A stretch of 64,000 nt of DNA from Lentzea aerocolonigenes (GTDB lineage Bacteria > Actinomycetota > Actinomycetes > Mycobacteriales > Pseudonocardiaceae): positions 406,266 to 470,265 of the forward strand of contig NZ_BBOJ01000003.1 of NCBI RefSeq assembly GCF_000974445.1, in the 5' to 3' direction. How positions within the stretch are numbered: position 1 is the first letter of the stretch; the number at the start of each line of letters is the position of its first letter. The notes under the pieces are model-generated. The model ran no database searches. It was not told the origin of the DNA and saw only the letters and a list, made by a program, of their open reading frames with translations. Below are positions 44,780 through 53,279 of this stretch, in pieces. The position numbers and the translations under genes were made by a program.

Positions 44780-44813
44780 CAAAAAACGAAGCCCTGACGC
44801 TGAAGGACATGAG

Positions 44814-45446
44814 ATGAGCGACCACCGTTCCCGCCGCATCGGCCGACGCACCGCGGAGCACCTGCTGCGCGGCCAGGCCACCGGACACGACCGCCTGAGC
44901 GACCTGCTCACGGCGGCCGCCGCTCCGGCCCGCGACGGTGAGCTGGCAGGTGAACAGGCCGCCGTGGCCGCGTTCCGGGCCGCTCGTCTCGCCCCGGCCC
45001 CTCAGCGACGGAGACCCTGGATGCTCAAGATCGCACTGGCGAACGTGCTGACCGCGAAGATCGCCGGCGTCACGGCTCTCGCCGCGGGCGGCATCGCACT
45101 GGCCGCCGCGACGGGCACCCTGCCCGGTCACCAGCGCGAGGCACCCGTGCTCCCCTCGGGTTCGGAGGTCGTCACGACCACCCCTTCACCGGGGACTCCG
45201 GAGAAGAAGCCCGACAACACCGCATCCCCCTCGCCGTCGCTCAAGGGCCTCTGCCAGGCCTACACCGCAGGCGCGGGCGCGGAACACGGCAAGGCCAAGG
45301 ACAACCCGGCGTTCAGCGCGCTGGTCACGGCCGCGGGCGGCGCCGACCGCGTGCCCGCCTTCTGCGCCGACCTGCTCGGCGACAAGCCCGGCAAGCCCGA
45401 GAAGCCCGACCACACCCAGGGCAAGCCCACGCACCCGAACCGCTGA
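44814..45446 (+). CDS. Putative membrane-anchored regulator downstream of the ECF sigma gene
   Basis: 210 aa. A basic, helical cytoplasmic N-terminus, one membrane segment (about residues 72-98), and an exported Pro/Thr-rich then Cys-containing C-terminal part ending in a Lys/Pro-rich tail. ATG with GAAGGA 6 bases upstream. The topology suits a sigma-factor partner, though no classical zinc-binding anti-sigma motif is visible. Inferred from position. Confidence 0.6.
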   Translation: MSDHRSRRIGRRTAEHLLRGQATGHDRLSDLLTAAAAPARDGELAGEQAAVAAFRAARLAPAPQRRRPWMLKIALANVLTAKIAGVTALAAGGIALAAATGTLPGHQREAPVLPSGSEVVTTTPSPGTPEKKPDNTASPSPSLKGLCQAYTAGAGAEHGKAKDNPAFSALVTAAGGADRVPAFCADLLGDKPGKPEKPDHTQGKPTHPNR

Positions 45447-45451
45447 CCCGC

Positions 45452-45489
45452 GGACGACCCGGTTGCCCCTCTCCCTCACCGGGTCGTCC
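45452..45489 (+). terminator. Hairpin terminator after the membrane-protein gene
   Basis: 11-bp perfect stem GGACGACCCGG/CCGGGTCGTCC with a 16-base loop. A second hairpin, GGACG...GGCGGC/GCCGCC...CGTCC, follows at 45495-45533. Confidence 0.7.
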
Positions 45490-45569
45490 ACTCCGGACGG
45501 GCGGCGGCCTGCCCCTCACGCCGCCGCTCGTCCGCCCCCTTCCCACCTCCCGGAAGTTGGAGGATCGCC

Positions 45570-45839
45570 TTGACCGACGACTGTCCACACGTGATCTCCG
45601 CCGGCAGCTACCTGCTCGAGATGCTCAGCCCCGAGGAGACCGCAGAGTTCCGCCTCCACAGCGCGCACTGCCTGCAGTGCCAGCGGGAAATCGTGGCTCT
45701 GACGCCCGGCGCCCTCTTCCTGCAGGAGCTCAGAGCCGACATCCTGGCGGCCGAGCAGACCCTGTGCGACGCGCCGCCGCTGCTGTCGACGGTGGCGGCA
45801 CGAGAGCTGCGGTGGCTGCGGGACTGCAGCACCGCGTGA
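45570..45839 (+). CDS. Small zinc-binding anti-sigma-like protein
   Basis: 89 aa, TTG start with GGAGGA about 8 bases upstream. The His-x3-Cys-x2-Cys motif HSAHCLQC is the ZAS/zf-HC2 signature of anti-sigma factors; the preceding LLEMLSPEETAEF is also typical. There is no membrane segment, so it would be soluble, possibly acting on the nearby ECF factor. Follows two terminators, so it is probably a separate unit. Confidence 0.6.
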   Translation: MTDDCPHVISAGSYLLEMLSPEETAEFRLHSAHCLQCQREIVALTPGALFLQELRADILAAEQTLCDAPPLLSTVAARELRWLRDCSTA

Positions 45840-45910
45840 GGCCCGGCCACGCCGGCTGACGGTGCGGGCGGGAACTCCGGTGGCTGAAGGGCTGGCGCAC
45901 CGCGTGAGGC
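45805..45910 (+). repeat. Imperfect 37-bp direct repeat of the gene's 3' end
   Basis: The end of the anti-sigma-like gene (45805-45841, coding ELRWL...TA-stop) recurs at 45872-45908 with about 30 of 37 bases matching, again reading ELRWL...TA-stop but in a different frame relative to the first. The stretch 45911-46058 after it holds no gene I can support. Confidence 0.6.
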
Positions 45911-46058
45911 GTCGCCCGCGCTTCGCCCCACGCGAACTCCGCCGCCGCGCCCGCCTTTCCCCGCCGCGCCTGCCCTTCACCGAGCCCTGCCGCTCACCGA
46001 TTCCCCACTCACCTCTCCGCAGGTAGCCCCTTGACGACGCGCCCCCACGCCCGCACTA

Positions 46059-46086
46059 TGACTACGCAGTCATGACTACGCAGTCA
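46059..46086. promoter_or_regulatory. Tandem LacI-type operators
   Basis: Two abutting copies of TGACTACGCAGTCA at 46059-46072 and 46073-46086, each a TGACT/AGTCA inverted repeat with a 4-base spacer, 35 bases before the LacI-family gene. Likely autoregulatory binding sites. Confidence 0.65.
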
Positions 46087-46120
46087 CACCGCCAAGATCG
46101 GCAAACCAGCCGCAGGAGAC

Positions 46121-47143
46121 GTGACCCAACAGATGAGTGGGAGCTCAGCAGTGCCGCGCAGCGTGGACGTCGCCCGTCTGGCCGGGGTCTCGCAGAAGAC
46201 CGTGTCCAGGGTCTTCAACGACGAGCCGTACGTGTCCGCCGACGTCCGCCGCCGAGTGCTGGACGCCGCCGAACAGCTCGGCTACCGGCTCAACAACGCG
46301 GCACGTGCGCTCGCTTCGGGACGTACCCGGTCCATCGGCGTGGTCGCACTCGGCACCGCCCTCTACGGTCCGGCCTCGCTGCTCCTCGGCATCGAGCGGG
46401 CCGCGCGAGACACCGGCTACGCGCTGCGCGTGGTCAGCACCGCGGAGGGTGACCCGGCCGGGGTGACCGGGGCGGTGAGCTCGTTGCTGGACCAGGGTGT
46501 GGACGGCATCGTGATCTCCGAGCCGATCGACGACGGTCCCGTGCCGGTCGAGGTCGACGTGCCGGTGCTCGTTCTCGGCGCGCCACCGGCCTTCGCGGCG
46601 CCGCGCGTCGTGAGTGCGAGCGTCAACGCCCACGACATGGCGTGGGCCGCCACCGAGCACCTGCTCGACCTCGGCCACGCGACCGTGCACCACGTCGCGG
46701 GTCCCCGGCGCTGGTTCGCCGCCAAGGACCGGCTCGACGGCTGGCGCGCCGCACTCGCCGCGCGCGACGCCGCCGAGCCACCGGTCTTCGAAGGCGACTG
46801 GTCGGCGGGCTCCGGCTACCAGGCCGGTCGTCAGCTGCCGGCGGACGCCACGGCGGTGTTCGCGGCGAACGACGACATGGCGATCGGGCTGATCCGCGCG
46901 TTGACCGAGGCCGGCCGGAAGGTGCCGGAGGACGTCAGCGTCGTCGGCTTCGACGACGTTCCCGTCGCCGCCTACATCACCCCTCCCCTGACGACGGTGC
47001 GACAGCCGTTCGACTCGGTCGCACGAGAAGGACTCGCCCTTCTGGTGCACGCCATGGAGAAACCGGGACAGGCACTTCCGGTCACGGACCGCCGGCAGGT
47101 CGACCTGATCGTCCGCGCCTCCACCGCACCCCCGCCCGCCTAG
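46121..47143 (+). CDS. LacI-family sugar-responsive repressor
   Basis: 340 aa. N-terminal HTH VDVARLAGVSQKTVSRVFN with the hinge helix RLNNAARALASGRTRSIGV, then a periplasmic-binding-like domain with VFAANDDMAIG and VVGFDDVPVAAYITPPLTTV. GTG start; CAGGAG about 8 bases upstream. It precedes a beta-galactosidase gene and probably represses it until a galactoside is present. Confidence 0.9.
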   Translation: MTQQMSGSSAVPRSVDVARLAGVSQKTVSRVFNDEPYVSADVRRRVLDAAEQLGYRLNNAARALASGRTRSIGVVALGTALYGPASLLLGIERAARDTGYALRVVSTAEGDPAGVTGAVSSLLDQGVDGIVISEPIDDGPVPVEVDVPVLVLGAPPAFAAPRVVSASVNAHDMAWAATEHLLDLGHATVHHVAGPRRWFAAKDRLDGWRAALAARDAAEPPVFEGDWSAGSGYQAGRQLPADATAVFAANDDMAIGLIRALTEAGRKVPEDVSVVGFDDVPVAAYITPPLTTVRQPFDSVAREGLALLVHAMEKPGQALPVTDRRQVDLIVRASTAPPPA

Positions 47144-47282
47144 CCACGAGCACCACGCGACCAGCTCGCGTCGTGGGCGTCCCAGGCGTCCGGTGCGAAC
47201 CGGCTTTCCTGCTGCTCCAACGGTATTGGCAGACCGGTCTGGCCACCGGCGCCGTCAAGTGATGATTCCGGAGGTTCTGCCC

Positions 47283-49370
47283 ATGGCGGTTCTGCCCGCC
47301 CGTGTCCTGTTCGGTGCCGCGTACTACCACGAGTACCAGCTCCGCGACCGGTTGAAAGAGGACCTGGACCTGATGGTGGAGGCGAACTTCACCGTCATCA
47401 GGGTCGGCGAGTCCGTCTGGTCCACCTGGGAGCCGGAGAACGGCCGGTTCGACCTCGACTGGCTCCAGCCGGTGCTCGACGGCGCCCACGAGCGCGGCAT
47501 CTCGGTGATCATCGGAACGCCGACCTACGCGGTGCCGCCGTGGCTCGCCCGGCAGTACCCGGAGATCACCGGTGAACGCGCCACCGGGCAACGCATCGGC
47601 TGGGGCGCGCGGCAGGAGGTCGACTTCACGCACCCGGCGTTCCTCTTCCACGCCGAGCGGGTCATCCGCGCGATCATGGCCCGGTACGCCGGCCACCCCG
47701 CCGTGATCGGGTTCCAGGTGGACAACGAGCCGGGCAACGAGCTGCTGCACAACCACGGCGTCTTCCAACGGTTCGTCGACCACCTGCGCGAGCGCTACGG
47801 CGACGTCGAGACGCTCAACCGCGAGTGGGGCCTGGTCTACTGGTCGCACCGGCTGTCCACGTGGGCCGACCTGTGGACCCCCGACGGCAACTTCCAGCCG
47901 CAGTACGACGTCGCGTGGCGGGAGTTCCAGGCCCGCCAGGTGACCGAGTTCATCGCGTGGCAGGCCGGCATCGTTCGCGAGTACACCCGGCCCGAGCACT
48001 TCGTCACCACGTGCATCTCGTACACGCGGCGCGCCGTGGCCGACGACGAGCTGAGCGCGAACCTCGACATCGCCTCCGGCAACCCCTACTACGACATGCA
48101 GGACGGCCTGGCGCTGCCGGACCGGACCCCGGACGACTTCGAGCAGCACTGGAAGACCACCGGCGTCTGGGCGCTGTACCAGACCGCCGACTGGATGTTC
48201 TCCTCGCGCCAGGAACCGTTCCTGGTCACCGAGACCAACGCCGGCTACATCGGTTACGCCTGGGACAACCGGCCCGCTTTCGACGGCCAGTGGCGGCAGG
48301 CGGCGTGGGCGCTGGTGGCACGGGGCGCGCGCATGATCGAGTACTGGCACTGGCACACCCTGCACTTCGGCGCCGAGACCTACTGGGGCGGAATCCTGCC
48401 GCACCACGGCAAGCCAGGCCGCACCTACGCGCAGCTCGCCGCGCTGGGAGCCGAGTTCGACACCGCGGGCGCGCTCGTCGCAGGGCTCGAACCGGACGCC
48501 GACATCACGATGGTCTACTCGACGCCCAGCAAGTGGCTCATGCAGAAGTACCCGCCTCTGTCCACAGCGGACGGTGAGCCGGACTCCGCCGCGTACCACC
48601 GGATCATCGACCCGTTCTACCGCGGTGCCTTCGACGCGAAGAGGCAGATGCGGCTGGTGCACGCCGCGCAGCTGAGCGCACGGATGACGCCGGAAGAGGC
48701 CGCGGTGCGGCACCCGGTGCTGATCGCGGCCGCCCTGTACGTGGTGGACGACGCGACGATCGACTGGCTCGAGGCCTACGCCCGCGCGGGCGGTCACCTC
48801 GTGCTCGGTCCGCGCACCGCGTACGCCGACCACGAAGCACGGGCCCGTCCCGAGATCGCCCCGGCCCGGCTGGTCGAGGCCGCGGGAGTGAAGTACGACG
48901 AGTTCAGCAACCTCCGCACGCCGCTTCCGGTGCGAGGCCTGACCGAGGACGCCACGGCCACGCACTGGGTCGACGGTCTCACCGTGATCGACGCGGAGGT
49001 CCTGGCGGAGTACGACCACCCGCACTTCGGCCGGTGGCCCGCCGTCACCTCCCGCGCCCACGGCAGCGGGCGCGTGACGTGCGTGGGCACCGTGCCGGGG
49101 CGCGACCTGGCGCGTGCACTGGCCGAGTGGCTGGTTCCCCTGCCCACCAGCGGATGGCGCGACCTGCCCGCGTCCGTCACGGCGACGACCGGCACCTCGG
49201 CGGACGGCCGTCGCGTCCACGTCCTGCACAACTGGAGCTGGGAACCCGTGCGCGCCAAGGCACCCGTGGAACTCACCGACGTGCTGGCGGGTGACTGTGT
49301 CCCGGTCGGTGCGGAGCTGAAGCTGGGTCCGTGGGACGTGCGCGTGTTCGCTTCCGTTCCGGCCGAGTGA
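47283..49370 (+). CDS. GH42 beta-galactosidase
   Basis: 695 aa. Hydrolyses terminal beta-galactosides. Acid/base Glu149 in FQVDNEPGN and nucleophile Glu317 in FLVTETNAG, with the N-terminal FGAAYYHEYQ and WSTWEPENGRFDLDWL of GH42; then trimerisation and small beta domains. ATG at 47283 with GGAGG 8 bases upstream; no signal peptide, so cytosolic. No sugar transporter is in the window, so uptake of its substrate is encoded elsewhere. Confidence 0.9.
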   Translation: MAVLPARVLFGAAYYHEYQLRDRLKEDLDLMVEANFTVIRVGESVWSTWEPENGRFDLDWLQPVLDGAHERGISVIIGTPTYAVPPWLARQYPEITGERATGQRIGWGARQEVDFTHPAFLFHAERVIRAIMARYAGHPAVIGFQVDNEPGNELLHNHGVFQRFVDHLRERYGDVETLNREWGLVYWSHRLSTWADLWTPDGNFQPQYDVAWREFQARQVTEFIAWQAGIVREYTRPEHFVTTCISYTRRAVADDELSANLDIASGNPYYDMQDGLALPDRTPDDFEQHWKTTGVWALYQTADWMFSSRQEPFLVTETNAGYIGYAWDNRPAFDGQWRQAAWALVARGARMIEYWHWHTLHFGAETYWGGILPHHGKPGRTYAQLAALGAEFDTAGALVAGLEPDADITMVYSTPSKWLMQKYPPLSTADGEPDSAAYHRIIDPFYRGAFDAKRQMRLVHAAQLSARMTPEEAAVRHPVLIAAALYVVDDATIDWLEAYARAGGHLVLGPRTAYADHEARARPEIAPARLVEAAGVKYDEFSNLRTPLPVRGLTEDATATHWVDGLTVIDAEVLAEYDHPHFGRWPAVTSRAHGSGRVTCVGTVPGRDLARALAEWLVPLPTSGWRDLPASVTATTGTSADGRRVHVLHNWSWEPVRAKAPVELTDVLAGDCVPVGAELKLGPWDVRVFASVPAE

Positions 49371-49443
49371 TCTCCCTGCACAGACGCCGCACGTGGTTGC
49401 TCGCCACCTGGACAGGTGCGGAGCCTCCCGGCGCGCGTTTCTC

Positions 49444-50394
49444 CTAGGCCGCGAACTCGCACCACAACGGGAAGTGGTCGGAGATCCGCCACGACAACTG
49501 GTTCTGCGTGTCGGCGGGCACGAGGTCGTCGGTGAAGTCGAACGTCCCGGCGTTCACGAACGGCAGCGAAAGCATCGCGCGGCCGCGGGTGAACCAGGCG
49601 ATCTGGTCGTAGAAGTGGTGGGTGTCCGGCGGCGCGTCCGGGTCGTCGAAGATCGTGCGCGGGATGAAGTTCAGCCCGGCGGGCGGCTCCAGTCCGGTGG
49701 ACGTGAACGCCCGGTACAACGGGTCGTCGCGGCGGTCGATGTTGAAGTCCCCCAACGCGATGAGGTTCTCGCCCCACGGGTCCTTGCTCGCCGACCAGCG
49801 CGCCAGCCACCGCGCGATCGCCTCCAGCTCCCGCACCCGGTCCTGGGGTTTCTCACCGAAGACGACGTGCAGCGTGACGAGCGTGAACCGTGATCGGCCA
49901 CGGGTGAAACCGGCGGCGTAGGGGGTGCGGGCGAACTGGCCGTCCATCGAGACCACCTCGTCCGGTGCGACGACGAGCTCGCACGCGAGCCCCGAGGGCC
50001 GCACCCTGCTGGTGTCGAAGACGAACGCGAGCCGTTCGTTGTTGCCCGCGCTGCCCTCGGTGACGTCCGTGACGACGAACGCCCAGTCCTCGCCGAGAAC
50101 GTTCATCATCGCGAGGAACGCGGCCGAGCTGCGCCGCACCTCCTGGATGGCCACCACGTCGAAGCGGGACACGACCTCGGCGATGGCGAGGACGTTGCTC
50201 TGGTCCCGGATCGGGCTGTCCCCCGCCTTCGAGCGCCAGGTGGGGCTGAACCTGTCGAACGCGCGGACGTTCCAGGTGCCGATGAGCAGGTTGGTCGCGG
50301 ACTTCGCCGGCACCGTCCGGTCCAGGGCGGTGCTGATCGCGTCGAGCTCGGTCCTGACGCCGGCGGGCGGGTTCGCGAAGTCGGTGGCGGGCAT
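49444..50394 (-). CDS. Endonuclease/exonuclease/phosphatase-family protein
   Basis: 316 aa of the EEP fold. Family motifs: LIGTWNVRAFDRF, VVAIQEVRRS (metal Glu), LIALGDFNIDRRDD (DFN) and the C-terminal SDHFPLWCEF with the catalytic Asp/His. ATG at 50394 with GAGGAG 8 bases upstream. Substrate may be DNA, RNA or a phosphate ester; unknown. Confidence 0.85.
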   Translation of the reverse strand: MPATDFANPPAGVRTELDAISTALDRTVPAKSATNLLIGTWNVRAFDRFSPTWRSKAGDSPIRDQSNVLAIAEVVSRFDVVAIQEVRRSSAAFLAMMNVLGEDWAFVVTDVTEGSAGNNERLAFVFDTSRVRPSGLACELVVAPDEVVSMDGQFARTPYAAGFTRGRSRFTLVTLHVVFGEKPQDRVRELEAIARWLARWSASKDPWGENLIALGDFNIDRRDDPLYRAFTSTGLEPPAGLNFIPRTIFDDPDAPPDTHHFYDQIAWFTRGRAMLSLPFVNAGTFDFTDDLVPADTQNQLSWRISDHFPLWCEFAA

Positions 50395-50545
50395 CGTGGG
50401 CTCCTCGGCCTGAGCCCCGCGCGGTGTCGGGTACGTCGCCCGCACCGCACCCACCGTTACCGCCGGTGGCCTGGCCTTCAGCCGTACGGCACCCGCCGCC
50501 CCCGCACACCGTCACCACCCGCGCCCCACCCACTCGGCTGGACCA

Positions 50546-50594
50546 CACGCGGGGCCCTTTCGTGCGCTTCAAGCGAACGAAAGCTCCCCGCGTG
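50546..50594. terminator. Long imperfect hairpin, probable terminator
   Basis: Stem of 9 bp (CACGCGGGG/CCCCGCGTG), a 2-base internal loop, 7 bp (CTTTCGT/ACGAAAG), another 2-base loop, then a 2-bp tip. It sits 17 bases beyond the end of the minus-strand LLM gene. Confidence 0.7.
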
Positions 50595-50610
50595 CGCCAC
50601 CGTTCGCCGG

Positions 50611-51633
50611 TCAGCGCCAGCCGAGTGCCGGTGCGACGTGCGCCAGGATGTTCTCGATCACGTGCGCGCAGTACTCGGCGCCGAGCTGGTTCGGCACCGT
50701 CAGCAGCAGCGTGTCGGCCTCGGCGATCGCCTCGTCCCCTGCCAGCTGCTCGACGAGCACGTCGGGCTCGGCGGCGTAGGAACGGCCGAAGATCGCCCGG
50801 TTCGGGCCGTCGATGAAGCCGACCTGGTCGCTGCTCTCGCCGTCGCCGCCGAAGTACATGTCGTCGAGGTCGGTCGTGATCGCGAAGATGCTGCGCGACA
50901 CCGAGACGCGCGGCTCGCGCTCCCACCCGGCCTCGGTCCACGCCTTGCGGAACGCCCGGATCTGGTCGGCCTGCTGGACGTGGAACGGCGCGCCGCCCTC
51001 GTCGTACTTCAGCGTGGAGCTCATCAGGTTCATGCCCTGCTCGGCCGCCCACACGGCGGTGCCGTTGGACCCCGCGCCCCACCAGATGCGGTCGCGCAGG
51101 CCCGGCGAGTGCGGTTCCAGGCGCAGCAGGCCCGGCGGGTTCGGGAACATCGGCCGCGGGTTGGGCCGCGCGAAACCCTCGCCCTCGAGCACCTTCAGGA
51201 AGACCTCCGTGTGCCTGCGGGCCATCTCGGCGTCGGTCTCCCCCTCGGCGGGCTGGTAGCCGAAGTGCCGCCAGCCGTCGACGACCTGCTCGGGCGATCC
51301 CCTGGAGATGCCGAGCTGGAGCCTGCCGCCCGCGATGAGGTCGGCGGACCCGGCGTCCTCGACCATGTACATCGGGTTCTCGTACCGCATGTCGATCACG
51401 CCGGTACCGATCTCGATGCGCTCGGTCTTCGCACCGATCGCCGCCAGCAACGGGAACGGCGACGCGAGCTGCCTCGCGAAGTGGTGCACCCGGAAGTAGG
51501 CGCCGTCCGCGCCCAGCTCCTCCGCGGCCACCGCCAGGTCGATCGACTGCAGCAACGTGTCCGACGCGGACCTGGTCTGCGAGCCCGGGCTCTCCGACCA
51601 GTGCCCGAAGGACAGAAAACCGATCTTCTTCAT
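50611..51633 (-). CDS. Luciferase-like (LLM) flavin-dependent oxidoreductase
   Basis: About 340 aa, KIGFLSFGHWSESPGS start, then GADGAYFRVHHFARQ, IEIGTGVIDMRYENP and RLQLGISRGSPEQV, typical of F420/FMN-dependent monooxygenases. Active-site His region present (FRVHHFAR). ATG 51633 chosen; GTG at 51645 with GGAAG close upstream is an alternative. Substrate unknown. Confidence 0.82.
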   Translation of the reverse strand: MKKIGFLSFGHWSESPGSQTRSASDTLLQSIDLAVAAEELGADGAYFRVHHFARQLASPFPLLAAIGAKTERIEIGTGVIDMRYENPMYMVEDAGSADLIAGGRLQLGISRGSPEQVVDGWRHFGYQPAEGETDAEMARRHTEVFLKVLEGEGFARPNPRPMFPNPPGLLRLEPHSPGLRDRIWWGAGSNGTAVWAAEQGMNLMSSTLKYDEGGAPFHVQQADQIRAFRKAWTEAGWEREPRVSVSRSIFAITTDLDDMYFGGDGESSDQVGFIDGPNRAIFGRSYAAEPDVLVEQLAGDEAIAEADTLLLTVPNQLGAEYCAHVIENILAHVAPALGWR

Positions 51634-51708
51634 GCGGCGCGCCACACTTCCGTCCGTGTAGTTGAACTTGAAACTAATAACACAGCGGCGTGCGCTCGCA
51701 TTCCACGC

Positions 51709-53103
51709 TCAGGCCGCCGGGGGCACCCGCAGCGGCAGGAGGGTGTCCATGGCGGTCGCGTGCAGCATGCGTGCGACCGTCGAACTGGCCACCACGCTGA
51801 TCGGCACGCCCCGGTCGTGCCCGAGCGCGCGGATCCTGGCGAGCGCGGTGATCCCGGACGAGCCGAAGAAGACCACTTCGGACAGGTCGAGCACGATCTC
51901 CTCCGCACCCGCGTCCACCGCCTCCGCACACCGCCGCTCCAGCGCGTCACTGGTGGACAGGTCCACGTCCGCGGCCATCTTCACCTCGACGACGCCGCGG
52001 CGCGGCGGGTGATCCGCCGCATCGGCCTCCAGCAGGTCCAGCACGGCCTCCATGCCGCCGTCGCGGAACGCGCGGCGCTGGCGGTCCGCACCGCAGCCGT
52101 CGCGGTCCAGCACCCGCAGACCGTGCTCGACCAGCGGCAGATCACCGTTGGCCCGCAGCACCGGCCGCAGCCGGTCCACGAGCCCGTCCAGCTGCCGCCG
52201 CAGCGGGACCAGCCGGCCGGACAGCACGTCCAGGGCGCTGCCCGCGAGGCCGTCCCTGGCGGCGCGCCAGCAGGCCTGACGCAAGATCTCGACGGGGACC
52301 GGCACCGGCGGAACACCACGTTCGACGTCCATCACCGCGTTGGCGACCAACGCGCGCACGAGGGCCGCAAGCAGCACCGCGTCGTCCACGCCCGCACCGA
52401 CGTCCGCAACGCGCACCTCGACCGTGGGCCAACGGGAAGAGGGCCGGACGTCCCAGTAGACCATCGCCGGGTCCAGGGCGGTGCCGGACTCCAGCAACAT
52501 GTCGCACACGGCCTGATAGTGCTGCCACGACGTGAAGACCGGCGGTGGACCGGCGACCGGCCACTGCGACCAGACCATCGAACGCCAGCTCGCGAACCCG
52601 GTGTCCGCACCGCGCGAGAACGGCGAGTTGGCGGTGACCGCGCCCAGCACGGGCAGCCACGGCCGCAGGTGGTTGCTGACCTGCACCGCGGTCTCCCGAT
52701 CGGGAACGGCGACGTGCACGTGGCACCCGCAGATCAGCTGCCGCGTCGCCAGCGCCCCGAACTCGTCGGCGATCAGCCGGTACCGCACACCGTCCGAGAT
52801 GACACCCTCCGTGTCGCCCACCGGCGGCGCACCCACCGCGATCGCGCGACAGCCCGCCTCCCGCGCGGCCTTCGCGACCGCCCGCCGCAGACCGCGCAGC
52901 TCGCGCCGCACCTGCTCGGCGCCGCCGCACACCGAGGTGTTGATCTCGACCTGCGTCCAGGTGATCTCGTGCTCCAGCTCCAGCCCGGACGCCTCACGGG
53001 CGACGGCGACGACCTCGGCCGCCCTGTTCACGGCGACCCCGGTCGCCGGATCGACCAGAAGGAACTCCTCCTCCACGCCCACGGTCGGAAGTGTCTGCTC
53101 CAC
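51709..53103 (-). CDS. Carboxylate-amine ligase (YbdK/glutamate-cysteine ligase 2 type) fused to a STAS domain
   Basis: 464 aa. Residues 1-365 are the YbdK-like GCS2 domain: TVGVEEEFLLVDP start, TWTQVEINTSVCG, LICGCHVHVAVPDRE and RPSSRWPTVEVRVADVG. Residues ~366-464 form a STAS domain (LDLSEVVFFGSSGITAL), with the phospho-acceptor Ser region of anti-sigma antagonists. The joining of an ATP-dependent ligase to a partner-switching module is unusual. GTG start. It lies beside GAF-ANTAR, STAS and RsbW-like genes, so it may be wired into stress signalling. Confidence 0.85.
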   Translation of the reverse strand: MEQTLPTVGVEEEFLLVDPATGVAVNRAAEVVAVAREASGLELEHEITWTQVEINTSVCGGAEQVRRELRGLRRAVAKAAREAGCRAIAVGAPPVGDTEGVISDGVRYRLIADEFGALATRQLICGCHVHVAVPDRETAVQVSNHLRPWLPVLGAVTANSPFSRGADTGFASWRSMVWSQWPVAGPPPVFTSWQHYQAVCDMLLESGTALDPAMVYWDVRPSSRWPTVEVRVADVGAGVDDAVLLAALVRALVANAVMDVERGVPPVPVPVEILRQACWRAARDGLAGSALDVLSGRLVPLRRQLDGLVDRLRPVLRANGDLPLVEHGLRVLDRDGCGADRQRRAFRDGGMEAVLDLLEADAADHPPRRGVVEVKMAADVDLSTSDALERRCAEAVDAGAEEIVLDLSEVVFFGSSGITALARIRALGHDRGVPISVVASSTVARMLHATAMDTLLPLRVPPAA

Positions 53104-53264
53104 GTCTCACCGCCCTGCTCAGAGCGCGCGTGCGCCGAGAAGGTCGAGGCATCCGTCCGTCCCGACGGGACCGGACGGGCCACGACCGTCCACCTGGGAT
53201 ACCCCGGATCGGTGCCACCAACCGGATGGCCCCCAACGGCACCGCGTGATTCGGCGCCGCTCCG

Positions 53265-53270
53265 GGGTAA
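53265..53270 (+). promoter_or_regulatory. Stress-sigma-like -10 next to a possibly leaderless start
   Basis: GGGTAA lies only 9 bases before the ATG at 53280 and no ribosome site is visible, so transcription could begin at or near the start codon. The -35 (GTGA, 15 bases upstream) is weak. Confidence 0.4.
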
Positions 53271-53279
53271 CCACCTCTC

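Noticed and set aside
49395..49420. Hairpin CACCT/AGGTG after the beta-galactosidase gene
   Set aside because: A 5-bp stem is insufficient to support a terminator call.
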